A stretch of 64,000 nt of DNA from Cyprinodon diabolis (taxonomy: Eukaryota; Chordata; Actinopteri; Cyprinodontiformes; Cyprinodontidae). The notes beneath the pieces were generated by a model that was not told the DNA's origin, did no database searches, and saw nothing but the letters and a program-made list of their open reading frames with translations. The stretch covers positions 23,513,377 through 23,577,376 of the forward strand of contig CM060080.1 of assembly GCA_030533445.1 (NCBI GenBank). The letters are read 5' to 3'. Below, one piece after another: positions 24,475 through 36,596 of the stretch; the stretch's first letter is position 1, and each line of letters begins with the position of its first letter. The translations under genes and the position numbers were made by a program.

Positions 24475-26735
24475 TTTATATGTTATTAACACAAAAAATC
24501 CTATTTATTTTGCTACATAACCAAAGTCAACAATATTCAAAGAGCTAAAGAGGAAATCCTATCCATTCAATGTTTTCCAGTAAAATATTTTGACCAAACT
24601 CTAGCCTTAAGGCAGCAGTAATGAGGGTTTTAGATAAGATATAACAAATCTTAAAAGAAAAACACCCGAACATGTGTTTCTGCTTGGTTAATATTCTTTT
24701 TTTTCATGAAGTTCCTGTATATTCATGTTATGCGTTGTATTGCCAGATTTATTTCATTCATTTTTGTACATTAAGATTGTTACATACTCCACGAGAAGTG
24801 AGAAGTTCTTTTTCCCTCTTTCTGTAGGAACAAATTGATGCAGTTTTGTTCTTGCAGCTCCATCTTTGGCGTTCTTGTTGCTTCTTCACAACGCAATACC
24901 TCGGCCAAGTTTGCTTTCTTAAAGCTTGTCAGAAAACAATTGTGTGATTGATAAATATATGGATAGGAATGTTAAGGGAAAACTAATATGACTTTCTACT
25001 CTTTTTTTGTGTGTTAGAAATCCCCAGGTAAGAAGTCAATATAGCTTGAAAATCGGAGATAAAATGTAAAAATGTGTATATCTTCTAAGTAATATAAAAC
25101 ATTTATGAATCCAAAAAAGTTCTCTTTTTCTATTATGCCACTGTTGTATTTTGTTTTGTGATCTTAAAGATTGTAAAGAAAGCCACATTTGATGATATTT
25201 TGGCAGCTGAGCTTTTCACAAGGTATGAAAAACAAAAAACTGTCTGTCTTGCTCTTGAATCCTCGAGAACAAGAACTAATTTCTAATTTCTTGCAGAATA
25301 TGGAACAAGCTTTAGTGTCAGAAAGGCCTGCCATATTAGTTCATTAGGTTTGGTTTCTTTCAAATGGCTTGTTTTTAATTCATTGTCTGTTCCAGTTTAT
25401 TCCTTTTAGTCAGTATCAACCTCAGTTCAGCTCCCTCTCTGTCAATTAGTCCCATTGCTCTTCTTCTTCTTTGTTTCCATTTAACCTCAGTTGCTTAACA
25501 TTATCTCCTAGTTAATTCACCATTACATTCAATATCATTTTTCACCCTTTCCTTAGTGTATTAGCTCATTGCTTTTTATTGTTCCTTGTTAGATTCATCT
25601 ATTTCTCTACCTGTTTCTCATTCCTTGTTCTTTCTTCTGTTCTCCTTGTGCATTTCTTTAATTTTAATCTTAAGTCATTTGGTGCTATGATCAGAATCAA
25701 CGGATAAGACCAAAAAGTTGGGTGAGATTTTCTCATTATTATTATTCACAGATTCAGATTTTACAGACCAGGACTACTCTGTACCATTTAGCAATCATAA
25801 ACAAGACAAATATTCCCAAGAGGGGAATTCTATTGTTCAAGCTCACTACAACAGGTCAAAATGTCAACAGATGTAGTTGTTTTGGATTCAGGCTTACTTT
25901 ATTTATTACTTGCTATAATTTTAACAACCACGGAAATACTCTTAGGTCAGTCAGCCACTTCTATCTAAATACATTTTCTATACAAGCTTCCTGTCCTAAA
26001 ACAGAGGAAATGCTTGTTTCTTTTTTAATAGCTACCTTTATTTTGACAATACCTGTACTCATATTTAAAAACAGTATTATCAGCTCTTTTCAAGTCCTCC
26101 CCCCGCAAATAGATCCTGGAAAAATGTATCCTCTCAGTGTTTTTATAAATACACTTGCTCCCATCTATATATTAATGTGATGGCACAGCTTTTGGTTATA
26201 GCGGTATAACTCTCTATGGTCTTGAATCTGAAGAGATTTATTGGTCAGGTACAGACCATCTAAAGCTCTAAGGTGATCAAAGACTTTCTGACTCAGTGTT
26301 ACCAGGATCAGAACTAATAAGACATTATATTTAGTTCCCAATTTAGTGTTGCTTTACTTTTTCGTGATGCTTAAATATGCATTGTTCTGTTTTAATTTTC
26401 TTTGAAGAACATTGAATAACCTTGTGAAGGAATGGCACTTTACAAATAAAATACATGTATTCTTCCTTTTGAAAAGAGGTAGTAGCAGATCAGCATGTGG
26501 CGGATGTTATTTGCGGGAATGAGTAATTTGAGTAATTTGCTACTTCTGCATTAAATATTGAAAATATGCCTTCACTTTGGTGCCAGTTCCGGTTGAGTGA
26601 TGCTCCTGTGGAAACCAATAAAGGCTCAAATGTGTGCAAAGTCTCACGGCAAGACCAAAATAAGGCAAGATAGTGCGTGTTTGTTTGTAACAAAACCAAA
26701 AAGACATGTTTTTTTATGCAAATATGGTATAAAAA
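24475..26735. other. Non-coding sequence, no gene recognised
   Basis: AT-rich. A stretch at 26410-26465 (GGCACTTTACAAATAAA) resembles a retroposon 3' tail. A 152-codon open frame at 25722-26180 has no recognisable family and is probably chance. Confidence 0.5.
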
Positions 26736-27428
26736 TTTAATGATGCTTTGAGGTTATCATGCTTTTAAAAAAAACAACAATCAAAGAAGCATGGAAATCA
26801 CAAAGTGACGTGTGAATATAAAGTACAGCGGTGCTACTTTTTCCTTTTTTATCATTTTGACTAAGTTTTTTAACAAAAAATAGAAGTCTGGTGGCACAGA
26901 GGAACAAATTTATAAGAAAAACCCTGGCATTGTCTCCTTTACCTCAAGAAATATGCTATTATTTACAGAACGAATTGTACACCCAGTCATTATTCACACT
27001 TGCAAACAGAAAAGTGTTCACACATATATTCAAACTTCTATGTTGAAATGAAAACACAAGCAAGATTTTTTACTTATTCAGACTGCTTTAAATGTTTGTA
27101 AAATATAAACTATTTTTCATCACAGCATACCTAGAAATATCTTTGCTTTAGCAATAAAACAATTATGACCCATTGTTTAGAACTGTGCAAAGGAAAACCA
27201 AATAGCATATTGTAGCAAACTGCTCCTCCCTGTAGCAGGTTCACAGGGCATGGCAGTGGATTTAACAGGAAGCCCACAGCCATATGATTCCATTCAGAAA
27301 ATAATTCACAGCTATTTACATTGACAAGTTGCGCTTTTATAAGAATAGCTTTTTTGAAAGTGACAAGTAATTGTTTTTTTCTGAGGGAAAGAGTTATCTG
27401 CGGTTAAAGAGGCAGTTATTATTGAGTC
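26736..27428 (-). other. mycl: Probable 3' UTR of mycl
   Basis: Downstream of the mycl stop codon on the minus strand, about 690 bases separate the stop from an ATTAAA polyadenylation-type hexamer (TTTAAT on the plus strand at 26736-26741). The interval is AT-rich and has no other gene. The end point is inferred only from this hexamer. Confidence 0.35.
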
Positions 27429-30322
27429 TCAGGAGCGTTTGAGTTCGGATAATCTACGGAGAAGGTTCTGCCGCCTTGATTTAAGGCGCTTCTTCTCCTG
27501 CAGATGCCGCCTCTCGCTCAGGTGCAGCTCCTCCAGGTAATCTGTCGCCTGAGTCAGGATGGCCACCTTGGGGGCCTTGGCCGACTCAAGGCCAGGAATC
27601 TGATCCCGCAGGGCGGTGAAGCGGGATCTCAGGTCATTCCTCCTCTTCCTCTCCAGGAAGTTGTGGTTTCGCCTGCGATCGGAGTCCTCTGAATCCGAGT
27701 TCAGGGGAGTATCTGAGGGGGAGGGAGGCAGCTGGTGGGATGCAATGCAGGCACGCTTGCTAAGAGGTTCCTCTTCATAGTCATCGTCATCCTCTTCCTC
27801 CTCTTCTGGGTCACTGTCTGGTGACCGGGCTGCATAGTTGTGCTGCTGCCGGTGGACAGACACGTGGAAGCGTTTGGGGCAGGGGTCTGCACGGACCCTG
27901 ATGGTCACTGGTTTCCTCCCACTCAGCAGCCGCACTCGGCTCTGCTTGCTCTCCACGGTGACAACGTCAATTTCTTCCTCATCATCTGTCAAAGAAGGAA
28001 ATAAGTCATGAATTCCCACAGAGGAAGGGCTCTTCTAAACCTGCAGCTTCATTCAAAGACAACAGATTTCTACAAAGTGGGTTAAAGTGTAACTAAAACA
28101 GCAACAAGAAAGTAGCAGTAATGAGGGTTCAATCTGTGGCTATTCAATAATCTAAATGAGAGGATACAAAGGGAGAGGGCATATATTAAGCTGGTAAATG
28201 TTTAACTCCCCCCTATGAGTTGTTTAGGAGGCAAAACTGGAGGGCATCCCATCCCACCACCCTCTTTCCCAATCCTCAAATATTTTCAAGCAAAATCAGC
28301 ATAGCAATGCAGTGTTGACTATATCTAGCCTGTAGCTGGCAATGCAACTACTACTCAACCCTGTGTGTCAGCTAATTCTAGAGTAGAAGTATGTTCATGG
28401 TAAAACCATATGTTTATTATTATCCAGTGAGTAATATCTACAGGCAGGAGCTAAAGATTTTAACTGATTATTTTAGCTAAATTTGCATGAATTCCTGTAA
28501 GTGCATGGTCAGGTAATGAGTTTCTGTGTGCACTACCTAACGACTAGGGTTGTCACGATACTTAACTTCTCAACTCGGTACCGATACTAAGAAAAATATT
28601 CGATACTCGATACCATTTTCGATACCACAAGGATAAAAACAAAGACTCCAAAATTCTATAGAATATTTTCATTAATAAATAAAATACAATAAATAAATAC
28701 AATAAAGGTTGTATGCTGTGCACAATATCAAGCAAGCTTGATAAAAAACTTATAAAATTAAAATTAAGTGTTCCTTCCTTGGCTATGCTTTGCACACATA
28801 GCAATGACACAAACCAAACCGGTTAAGAAACAAAAATAATTCTCAGCAGCTGCACCTCTTACAAAAAAAAAAAGTCTGAAACTGAAAAGTGCACAGAATT
28901 ATTCAATCATAAAGTGTTCTTAAAGTGCATTGTCCTCTATTCTGCACTTTAGATGAATGACTGCTTAGGTGCCACTGGTGGTGGCACTGTTTCGATACTT
29001 TTAAAAACGAGTATTGTATCCGGATACAACATTTCAGTATCAATACTTTTTTGAGTATCGATACTTTTGACAACCCTACTAACGACAAGTAATACATTAT
29101 TTGAATCAAATTATTTCCTGTCTTGAATCAATAAATTCCCATCCACTTAACCAGAACAGAATATAGATGGCACAAAATTCAAAAACGCATCTACAAAGTG
29201 ACCACGATCTAATATGTTTTTGATCATTATGCTTTTATACTATTTCTCACTGTCATATTATTTCACACTGTTGCTTAAAATAAGTGACTCACTTTTGTGG
29301 AACCGCCCTAAAATGATACCAGGAGCACATGGTGTTAAAAAAAGGAAAGATAACTATATATCATGGACACTGGTTGTTATGTGGGTAGAAAAAGAGATTC
29401 AATTGATTTATTGCAAAAAATAAAAATAAAAAAAGTAATGTAAAAGGCAAGTAATTATTCTCAGGGAGCTATCATTTATTATCATAACCAGATTTTAGGG
29501 CCAAACACAGTTTATTTAGTAAAATTGGGGGTTTTGATTGTGGTGAATCATCCAGTAATTAATAGTTGTCCCATTAAAAAGTTTCTGGGGGTGCTCCTCC
29601 TGTTGCGTAAATCATAAAACTTATTGCAGCTCAAGATAAAGATATGAGGTCTGTTTGCTTTAATGTGATAGGGGCGCGGTTTTTCAAAAGGAAGCATGGA
29701 GCAGTTCAGTGCAAACAGGGAAGGGAGGGAAGGGGTCTGAAAGGTTGGACTGGATAACCCCTTTTCCTGCCTGTCGTCCTGCTTTTTCCAAATAACCCAT
29801 TGTTAGTTGGCAAAGCTATCACCCAGAGGCGCAGAGCAGGGTGGGGCAGTCCTTACCAGAGGAATCTGAGCGAGACTCTGAGCCAGACGACGCCGGCTTC
29901 CTGCAGCTGCTGGTGGGGAAGGTGAGAACGGCGGCGGGGTCCACGCATTCCGTGGGCGCGGAGAGGAGACCGCCCGCAGAGGCGCACTGCGCCCTGGTGG
30001 TCCGGATCTGCTGGGTGGTTGGGGTCTGTGCCGACACTTTGCTGAAACTACTCCACATGCAGTCCTGGATGATGTGGGCACTAAGCTCCGTGGGGTCGGG
30101 CGTGTCCTCGTCCTGCCCCAGCATCTTGGACAGCCAGCTGAGTTTGTCCCCAGGAGAGAGGTGCAGGGGCGAGTCGCTCTGAGTCCGGTGGGGGGACATG
30201 GGAGGGGTGGGCAACAGCTCGAACTTTTTCCAGATATCCTCACTGGGTGCAGTGGACTTATAAAAATCCTCCTCCATGTCGAAATCGTGGAAAAAATAAG
30301 ACTGGAAACAATCCAATTCCAT
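27429..30322 (-). CDS. mycl: L-Myc proto-oncogene protein (bHLH-zipper), 340 residues
   Basis: MYC-family transcription factor; binds E-box DNA as a dimer with MAX and drives growth and proliferation genes in the nucleus. Coding exons are 29857-30322 and 27429-27985, joined through donor GTAAGG and acceptor GACAG at D156. The ATG at 30322 matches the family N-terminus (MELDCFQSYFFHDFD). Visible parts: EDFYKSTAPSEDIWKKFEL at 18-36, MYC box I PTPPMSP at 38-44 (T39 and S43 phosphodegron positions), MYC box II IIQDCMWSSFS at 84-94, EIDVVTVE just after the splice, an acidic run, and bHLH-zipper at about 259-340 with HNFLERKRRNDLRSRF. The STAPSEDIWKK block and neighbouring nt5c1a favour L-Myc over c-Myc or N-Myc. 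MYC box I is closer to the c-Myc form than to human L-Myc. A hAT MITE sits in the coding intron. Confidence 0.94.
28545..29078. mobile_element. Non-autonomous hAT transposon (MITE), 534 bp
   Basis: The ends are inverted repeats TAGGGTTGTCA and TGACAACCCTA. Both are flanked by the same 8-bp duplication CTAACGAC (28537-28544 and 29079-29086), diagnostic of hAT transposition. Subterminal regions are full of GATAC and GTATCGATAC repeats. There is no transposase gene. It lies in the intron between the two coding exons of mycl. Confidence 0.93.
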
Positions 30323-30357
30323 GGTGAAGTTGATAAAATCCACAAAAGAAGGACGAT

Positions 30358-30728
30358 CCTGTGAATCCAAATGGAAACAGATTATTTTACCACAAGTTTT
30401 ACGCATTGACGGATCACATATCCATCTAATGGGATATTATTCTGGGAACAGCTGGCATCTAACAAATGGGACATTAATAATTGATTCCATCTTGCAGATG
30501 CCCTCTTAGCAGAGATCTGAATGATTGTGATCCCTCCTCACATTAGCTTTTATTAGAAAACAATTCATTTAGAGAACAAAGAGTAGGACATGGGGTAAAA
30601 AAGTATTTCCTGAATGATAGTTGAATCGTTGCTCAGTAGAGCTTTGAAGAGGAGGTTGCTTTAAAACACATCAAAGGATCTCCATTTCCTCAGCAGAAAG
30701 TCAACATACTGAGAATAAAGTACTCACC
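30358..30728 (-). other. mycl: mycl intron 1 with flanking splice sites (inferred)
   Basis: On the minus strand the acceptor TTCACAG ends at 30359, just upstream of the start codon. A strong donor, CCGGTGAGTA, follows position 30728. This matches MYC-family organisation, with a non-coding first exon and the start codon near the beginning of exon 2. The 5' UTR part of exon 2 would be 30323-30358. Confidence 0.65.
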
Positions 30729-30990
30729 GGATCTCTGCGGGCTCCAAACGCGCAGCTCAGCACATTAAAACCCGCCCGTTTCAGCGCATTAAACCTCAAC
30801 AAGCTGACACCATCGATTTAAAGCAGAGAGGGGAAAAAAACGTTGTCTGCAAATCCGTTTGGAAATACGACTTTAAAATAAAGAAACAACGTCACCGTGG
30901 CCCACACAACATGCGTTGGACCCGCCCGCCTCACAATAGAGAGAGCCACAGTGCGTTTTTCGCGCCAGTGAGGTATCCTGTTATAAGGCG
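30729..30990 (-). promoter_or_regulatory. mycl: Inferred mycl first exon and core promoter
   Basis: Upstream of the exon 1 donor the DNA becomes GC-richer with CpGs. A TATA-like CCTTATAA lies on the minus strand at 30981-30988. An E2F-type TTTCGCGC lies within 30956-30966 on the plus strand, close to the expected start site. An E2F site near the start resembles the known arrangement in MYC-family promoters. The transcription start is inferred from motif spacing only. Confidence 0.45.
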
Positions 30991-33900
30991 ATAATAGCGC
31001 AGGGAGGAGCCGCTAGTCTGCTGCAGTAGATCCGTGTAAAGCCCCTTTATTTGCATCAGAGGCATGGGGGAGGCGCGCACAACCCCGCCCCGTATTGCAG
31101 CACCAGCAGTCACCACAATAACAGATTCACTATAACGGTCTCCTTCCCATCAGGGATAATAATCACATCATGAGGGTAAAACAGTCAACAAGACAAGGAA
31201 AAATTACCAATGTGACAAAAATGTGCATTTCTAAATGAAAAATAGTAACAGTTACACCTAGAGGTGTATTTGAATAGACTGGAATACCCCTCAAAAGCTT
31301 AATTTATGCAAGTAATGCAGTCATAAAGTTAAAATATCAAACCATTAATTATCTTTATAATCCAGGGATGTTAAGCTATAGACTATAGGAAGGACATCTG
31401 ACCTAACAGATACTGACGCCCTCAACAAAGCGGATAAACGGGTAACTGCTCGCAGGGATCTCGATGGAAAGTTAGTTGGAGGGAAAAAGTGTGCACAATT
31501 TGACTTTAATAACTGCATCCTTAATTACAGGATTGTGGACTTAAACGCATTAAAGAGTTTTGTGCACTGCAAAACAATGTAAGATAAGTAAAAATTTCTT
31601 AAATTAAGTGTATTTACCCATAATTTGAGCAGGTAAATAAGATGGTTTGCGATGGAATTAGTATTTATACTTCAGATAATGAAATGATATGCACTTGAAA
31701 TAAGACAATGTTATAGTTTTTTCTTATTTCAAATGTAAATTGTCTTTTTCTATTGGCAAAGTGTCTCACTTGCCTCCTCAATTCAAGAAAAAAATGCACT
31801 TATTTTAAAAAAATATTACTTACTTAGATTAAAAATTTGTTGCAGTGTGGGTGCAACCACAGCTAAAGTCAGTGCTTCATTGGATCTGGTTAGTTTTGTT
31901 TCCACAGGGTCTCCATACTGGGACTTTCACCCCTGCGCCATGACAAAGGATGCATGATTTCTTCTTTCTTTTTCTTTTTTTGTAAAATTACCTCACCATT
32001 ATATCATTTTAGTATACTTTTATTTTCAAATAGACTCTTAAGATCCAGAAATATATTGATTCATGAATGCAGCTAGGATAACTACTGTGCTACCTCAAAT
32101 ATTGTTTACAGAGGCAACGTTATCTTTTTAAAATTTGCCAATGTTGGCTTTAAACTGAAGAAATCTTTTTTTTTTTTATCTGTCTTTTAGATTTTGTTTA
32201 CCATTGGTGCCGTTAGTAAAGCTTTTAACACTAGAAGTTTGTTACATCCTGTTCAGGGTTGCCCTCAGCTTTTCCAGAGTTTTTAGAGAGGAAGGAAACA
32301 GGCTAAGAAAAGCATCTAATGAGCAGAAAATGTACTTGTCTAGAACAACTGGTTTCATCATTGTGTTTTTTTTCGAATAATATGGAAAAGTTTTGATTAT
32401 ATTGAACTGAGTTTAAAATGCTAAAAGCCTATTTCTATTTAATTTGTAGGAGTTAAAATGAATTGTTTTTAAATACCTCAAGGTATTTGAATATCTAAAG
32501 CTGGGACAACAGTTAATATTTGATGCATACATAATTTACACAAAAGGCCCTACACAGCAATCACTAATCACTACATCACAACACAATGCCTGCAAGATGG
32601 CTGGGGTCAGCATTTGAGTCAGTAGGTCAAATCCAGGCCAGTTTGATGTCTTCATCGTTCAGACAGCAATTCTCTGACAGCCTCAACACCAAAGATTACT
32701 TTAAAGATTAACCTACTTCCTTCTAATCCCGTTAAAATTAGCTGAATTAAGAATTAATCTGCAGCATGTGTTATGTAAAGATGTCATTTGATTAATATTG
32801 GTTAGAGCAGACCAGTTTAAACTGGAGTTATATATATATATTTTTTTTTTGTCAGGCTCTGTTGGTGTGAAAAATTATAATTGGTTTTGCAAAGGATTGA
32901 AACGATGAAGCATTCTCACACTGTTGGGTGGAGTGCCCAACTTTAAATAGTTTGCATTTAAACATAAAGGAGCACAATGAAGGTACTTATACGGATACCG
33001 ATGCCTTCAGGGGCCATACAGAGATAAAGATTTAACAGCTGCAAACAAGCTCACGTCCTGAACAAACATAACTTTATTTAATTTCTTCCTTTACATGACA
33101 GTTAAAAGCGCATGCTCATGTCACTGTGTTTAATTAAGCATGTAAAATCAATCTGTGATTAATCAGAGAGCTGATTTGTCCATTTGTTTGCTGGGATAAT
33201 TAAAAGCAAAGTGTTAGCTGGCGAGCAAAAGGTTAAAGTTTACCAACGTCTGGTGTTCAGAGAGCATCAGGTCAAGATCATTCACCACCCCTTGTCTTTT
33301 ACCTCCTGCTAATATATTGATCCGCTTTGCCGCTTGGGCTTTGCTGCTAGCACGCGTTCCTTTTGATTGAATTAGTAGCACAAGCGCTCAGAACAAAACC
33401 TTCAGCATCTTGGCTCAAACTCAGCCCAACATGAAGGCGTTGATTAGCGATGGACATCTGTCGTCAGGATGCGTCTTAATGGCTAGCACATCCCCCAATC
33501 AGACTTGATGATTCAGCTGCTATTGTTTCTTTTTTTATTATTTTGTTTTTCTGCTTTATTTTTTAATAAAACCTGAAATCCCAGAAAAAAGCACATATGC
33601 ATCTGGTGACATCACAGGATTGATTGATTCCCATGCCTCTTGAAATGTTGCAGCTTTGATAATAAACAAAACAGAAGTGCCTGTTTCGGGGTTTTTTTCC
33701 TACATGTGTTTTTATTGTTAGATGTATTTTGTGAAATTTTGCAGCAGAAATCCAAGCTTTGTTTGCCAATTGTATATATGTTTTCACCTTCTAAAAATAA
33801 ACTATGCAGGATATTAGCTCATGTTTACAAAGTATGATGTCAGGTAGAGCTACATTACTCCAATATGTCCAAAATGTTTTGCATTGAATTTCCCATTTTG

Positions 33901-35730
33901 ACCAGTTTCATACTCCCTGATACCACAGCTTTAACTCTTTAGCCCGAGCACGCTGACATGTTGTTTGTGGTTTCATGTGAACATAATAAACACATGTTGT
34001 TTGAGATTAAAAGCCGATCTTTAAAATATTTTCAAGTGGCCACCCATGGATAGGACACATAGATTTATAACTTGAACTTTTTTTTTTCATAACTGATCTT
34101 TGACTTTTGAGCCCAGGCACTACAATATGTATTTTTATAGTATTTTGAAAATATTGTTTTTTAAGATCATTTTAATACATCTAGATATAAACCACAGAAA
34201 TATTACTTTTTATTTGAGACATCTATATAAATGGTTATAATTTAATCACTTACAATTGCAACAATACATTCTAAATGTTGTTTTGGAAAAACTTTCCATG
34301 ACTGACTGACACTAGCTGACTGGAAAATCAACATCATAACAGTATGACGTTTAAAAAGGTATCCTTTCTAGCATAACCTAGCAATATTTACTCAATATAA
34401 AATGCCAAAGGGATGATTTTAAGGTTTTTCCACTTACAGACTAGCGATCCAAATGTTTTGCTGCTAATAAAAACTTAGTTTTATGTGCTGGAAGACTAAA
34501 ATCTTGATATAACTGTTTTCTTCCACTGTATAGTCTGATATATTCTCTAGAGGAAAAACCTAGTTTAACACCAACAAAAGACCCCCCCACCCCAATGCTT
34601 TGCCAGCTTAACTTCAAGTAGCCTCTATTGTTCCTTTTAGTTAAAGCAGCATATGTGAGGGAATGCTAATAAAAGGGTGAGGGGCTTGAGTAACAGTGTG
34701 ATCTGTAACTCCCAGACTGGAGAACATCAATCCCACCAAAGTCCAGGAATTTAAAGGGTTTTTAAGAGATTCTTTGAGGCATTGCCCACATGTGTAATAC
34801 TAGAGGGTGTACCCGCTTTCCCCATGACCTTTATGACTTCCCTCGGCGCTGACCTGTGACCCTCCCGGTTGTGAAAATAAGATTTGTGGCTGCTTCCAAA
34901 CTGGTACCAGTCATTTAACAAAGAGGGCAAAGCAAGAAAGACAACAAAATAAGAAACAACTTTTAATACACCCTTGGGATGTATAACAACACATTCTGGT
35001 GCTCTTCCATCCGCAGCGTGTTCTCAGAGTTCGTTTAGCTTGTTTCCAGTTTTACCTGCCTGCAACTTTCACATACCGAAGATCTCTGTCAACATGATGC
35101 ATTACATCAGGCTTTTACTGGCCTGTCATTTCCGCAGTAAAGTGTTGCAGCAGTAAAAGGTGGTAAACCTGCAGTCAAGGTCTGTGAACTGTCCAAAGTA
35201 ACAGATTATAAATAGCCCAGGACTAGAGCGATGCCAGCTTGAAGTTTACTCTTATTGTGTAAAATGCCAAATAAAAATGTTTGTCGACCATTTCTGTGTA
35301 AGTCAGGATAACCATTCAAATGTAATTTAAGCAATAAATCGTATCCATTGACTAGGCCAAGCTGCTGCTGAATTCCTGCAGATATTGAGTGACTGACTGC
35401 CATCTGGTGTTTGCAAAATGTAATAGCTCCAGAAGCTCCACTGCTTCACTCATATTATGTTCCACTGAAATAAACAGGGGGGGGGTCAAGTACCCAAAAA
35501 ATTGTAAGTAAGAGTAGAACTACTTTATCATGTTTTAACTCAAGTCAAAGTTAGCCTTTAAATAAATAACTCAAATAGGCCCAAATAGGCTCAAATAGAA
35601 TGTCAAAAATATATTCAGCTACACAGACCTGTTCTCGAAACCGAAATCCTGCAAAGCAATTCCAACAAAACTGTCTGCACTGGAACATTCCACAAAACTG
35701 GCAATTGCCAACCAGGAAAAAAAAAAAGCA
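30991..35730. other. Upstream flank of mycl; candidate regulatory DNA, no gene
   Basis: No exon recognised in 4.7 kb. Two stretches look less AT-drifted than their surroundings: 33030-33500, rich in TAATTA-like homeodomain cores and ATTAATCA, and 34640-34910, with AATAAAAGG, GACCTTTATGAC and TGACCTGTGACC nuclear-receptor-like half sites. These are candidates for conserved enhancers by composition only. Confidence 0.35.
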
Positions 35731-35734
35731 AAAA

Positions 35735-36072
35735 TATTTGGAAAGTATTCAGACCCCTTCAAATGTTTCACTCGTTGTTTCATTGCAGCCATTTGCTAAA
35801 ATGAAAGATATATATATTTTATTCTCTGAAATCTAGAAATTTTGCAAACTTATCACATCACACAAAATATCACATTGCCATAAGTATTCAGATCCTTTGC
35901 TGTGACACTCATATTTAACTCACATGCTGTCCATTTCTTCTGGTCCTCCTTGAGATAGTTCTGCTTCTTCATTGAAATCCAGCTGTGATTAATTCAACTA
36001 ATTGGACTTGATAACACAAGGCGCACACCTGTCATAAGACTGTACAGTTCAGAGTGCATATCAGAGCTAAAG
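35735..36072 (+). mobile_element. Truncated 5' end of a second Tc1-type transposon
   Basis: AAAGTATTCAGACCCCTTCA, ATTGCCATAAGTATTCAGAT, CCTTTGCTGTGACACTCAT, GATTAATTCAACTAATTGGA and GGCGCACACCTGTCATAAGA are in the order found at the left end of a common salmonid/teleost Tc1 family. The similarity stops near 36072, before any transposase sequence. The right end is missing, so the copy is dead. It is a different family from the element at 22774. Confidence 0.7.
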
Positions 36073-36251
36073 AAAATTTTCAGTATGGCCTGTTAGTATG
36101 AAAAAATAATAATAAAAACCATCAAAATAATTTGTTTCATCGAAACAATTAATTTCTTTGTGGTTGGACTCGATCCTGTGCCAACTTGTTGTTCGCCACA
36201 TGCCAAAATAAATTGTTTTTTAAGATGATGTAAAATTAAAATTTAAAACTG

Positions 36252-36494
36252 TTATCCAACCTGAAGTCGAAGGGATGCAACCCTCTCATCTACCGGGGTG
36301 AACTCCAACACGAGACGGCTGAGCTGGGGGGAGACAAGCAGGCCCACCCCTGCCCTCCGCGGGTCACTCCAGAAGAGAGTCCAGCCTCTCTCAAGGAGCT
36401 GGGTTCCAGAGCCCTGGCTGTGTGTGGAGGCGAGCTCAACTATTTCTAGCAGGTATCGCTCCGCCGCCCAATCCTCTTTGCACCGGTCCCTCAT
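36252..36494 (-). pseudogene. LINE endonuclease-region fragment, 3'-truncated
   Basis: The minus-strand frame from the ATG at 36494 reads MRDRCKEDWAAERY and continues through GWTLFWSDPRRAGVGLLVSP and FTPVDERVASLRLQVG. This resembles the N-terminal apurinic-endonuclease region of a widespread fish non-LTR retrotransposon. The reverse transcriptase half is absent. Loss of the 3' half is unusual, because LINE copies usually lose their 5' end. It is directly preceded by a 5S rRNA fragment. Confidence 0.65.
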
Positions 36495-36529
36495 GGTTCC
36501 CCCTGCAGGTGGTGGGCCCACCACCCTAA

Positions 36530-36596
36530 CCCGACCTTGCTTAGCTTCCGAGATCAGAAGAGATTGGGCGTGTTCAGGGTGGTATGGCCGTAAGCC
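36530..36596 (-). pseudogene. 5S rRNA gene 5' fragment fused to a LINE
   Basis: On the minus strand the sequence reads CTTACGGCCATACCACCCTG, then a GATCTCGGAAGCTAAGCA block and GGTCGGG. This is about the first 67 bases of vertebrate 5S rRNA, including the start of the internal control region. The match stops abruptly at 36530, where the LINE leader begins. It is a truncated pseudogene, not a functional 5S gene. Confidence 0.85.

Noticed and set aside
25722..26180. 152-codon plus-strand frame
   Set aside because: It has low-complexity, hydrophobic-rich composition, no family resemblance and no splice context.
30323..30406. Upstream ATG extending mycl by 28 residues
   Set aside because: A good splice acceptor falls at 30359-30360 between that ATG and the family start. 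The extension would be intronic.
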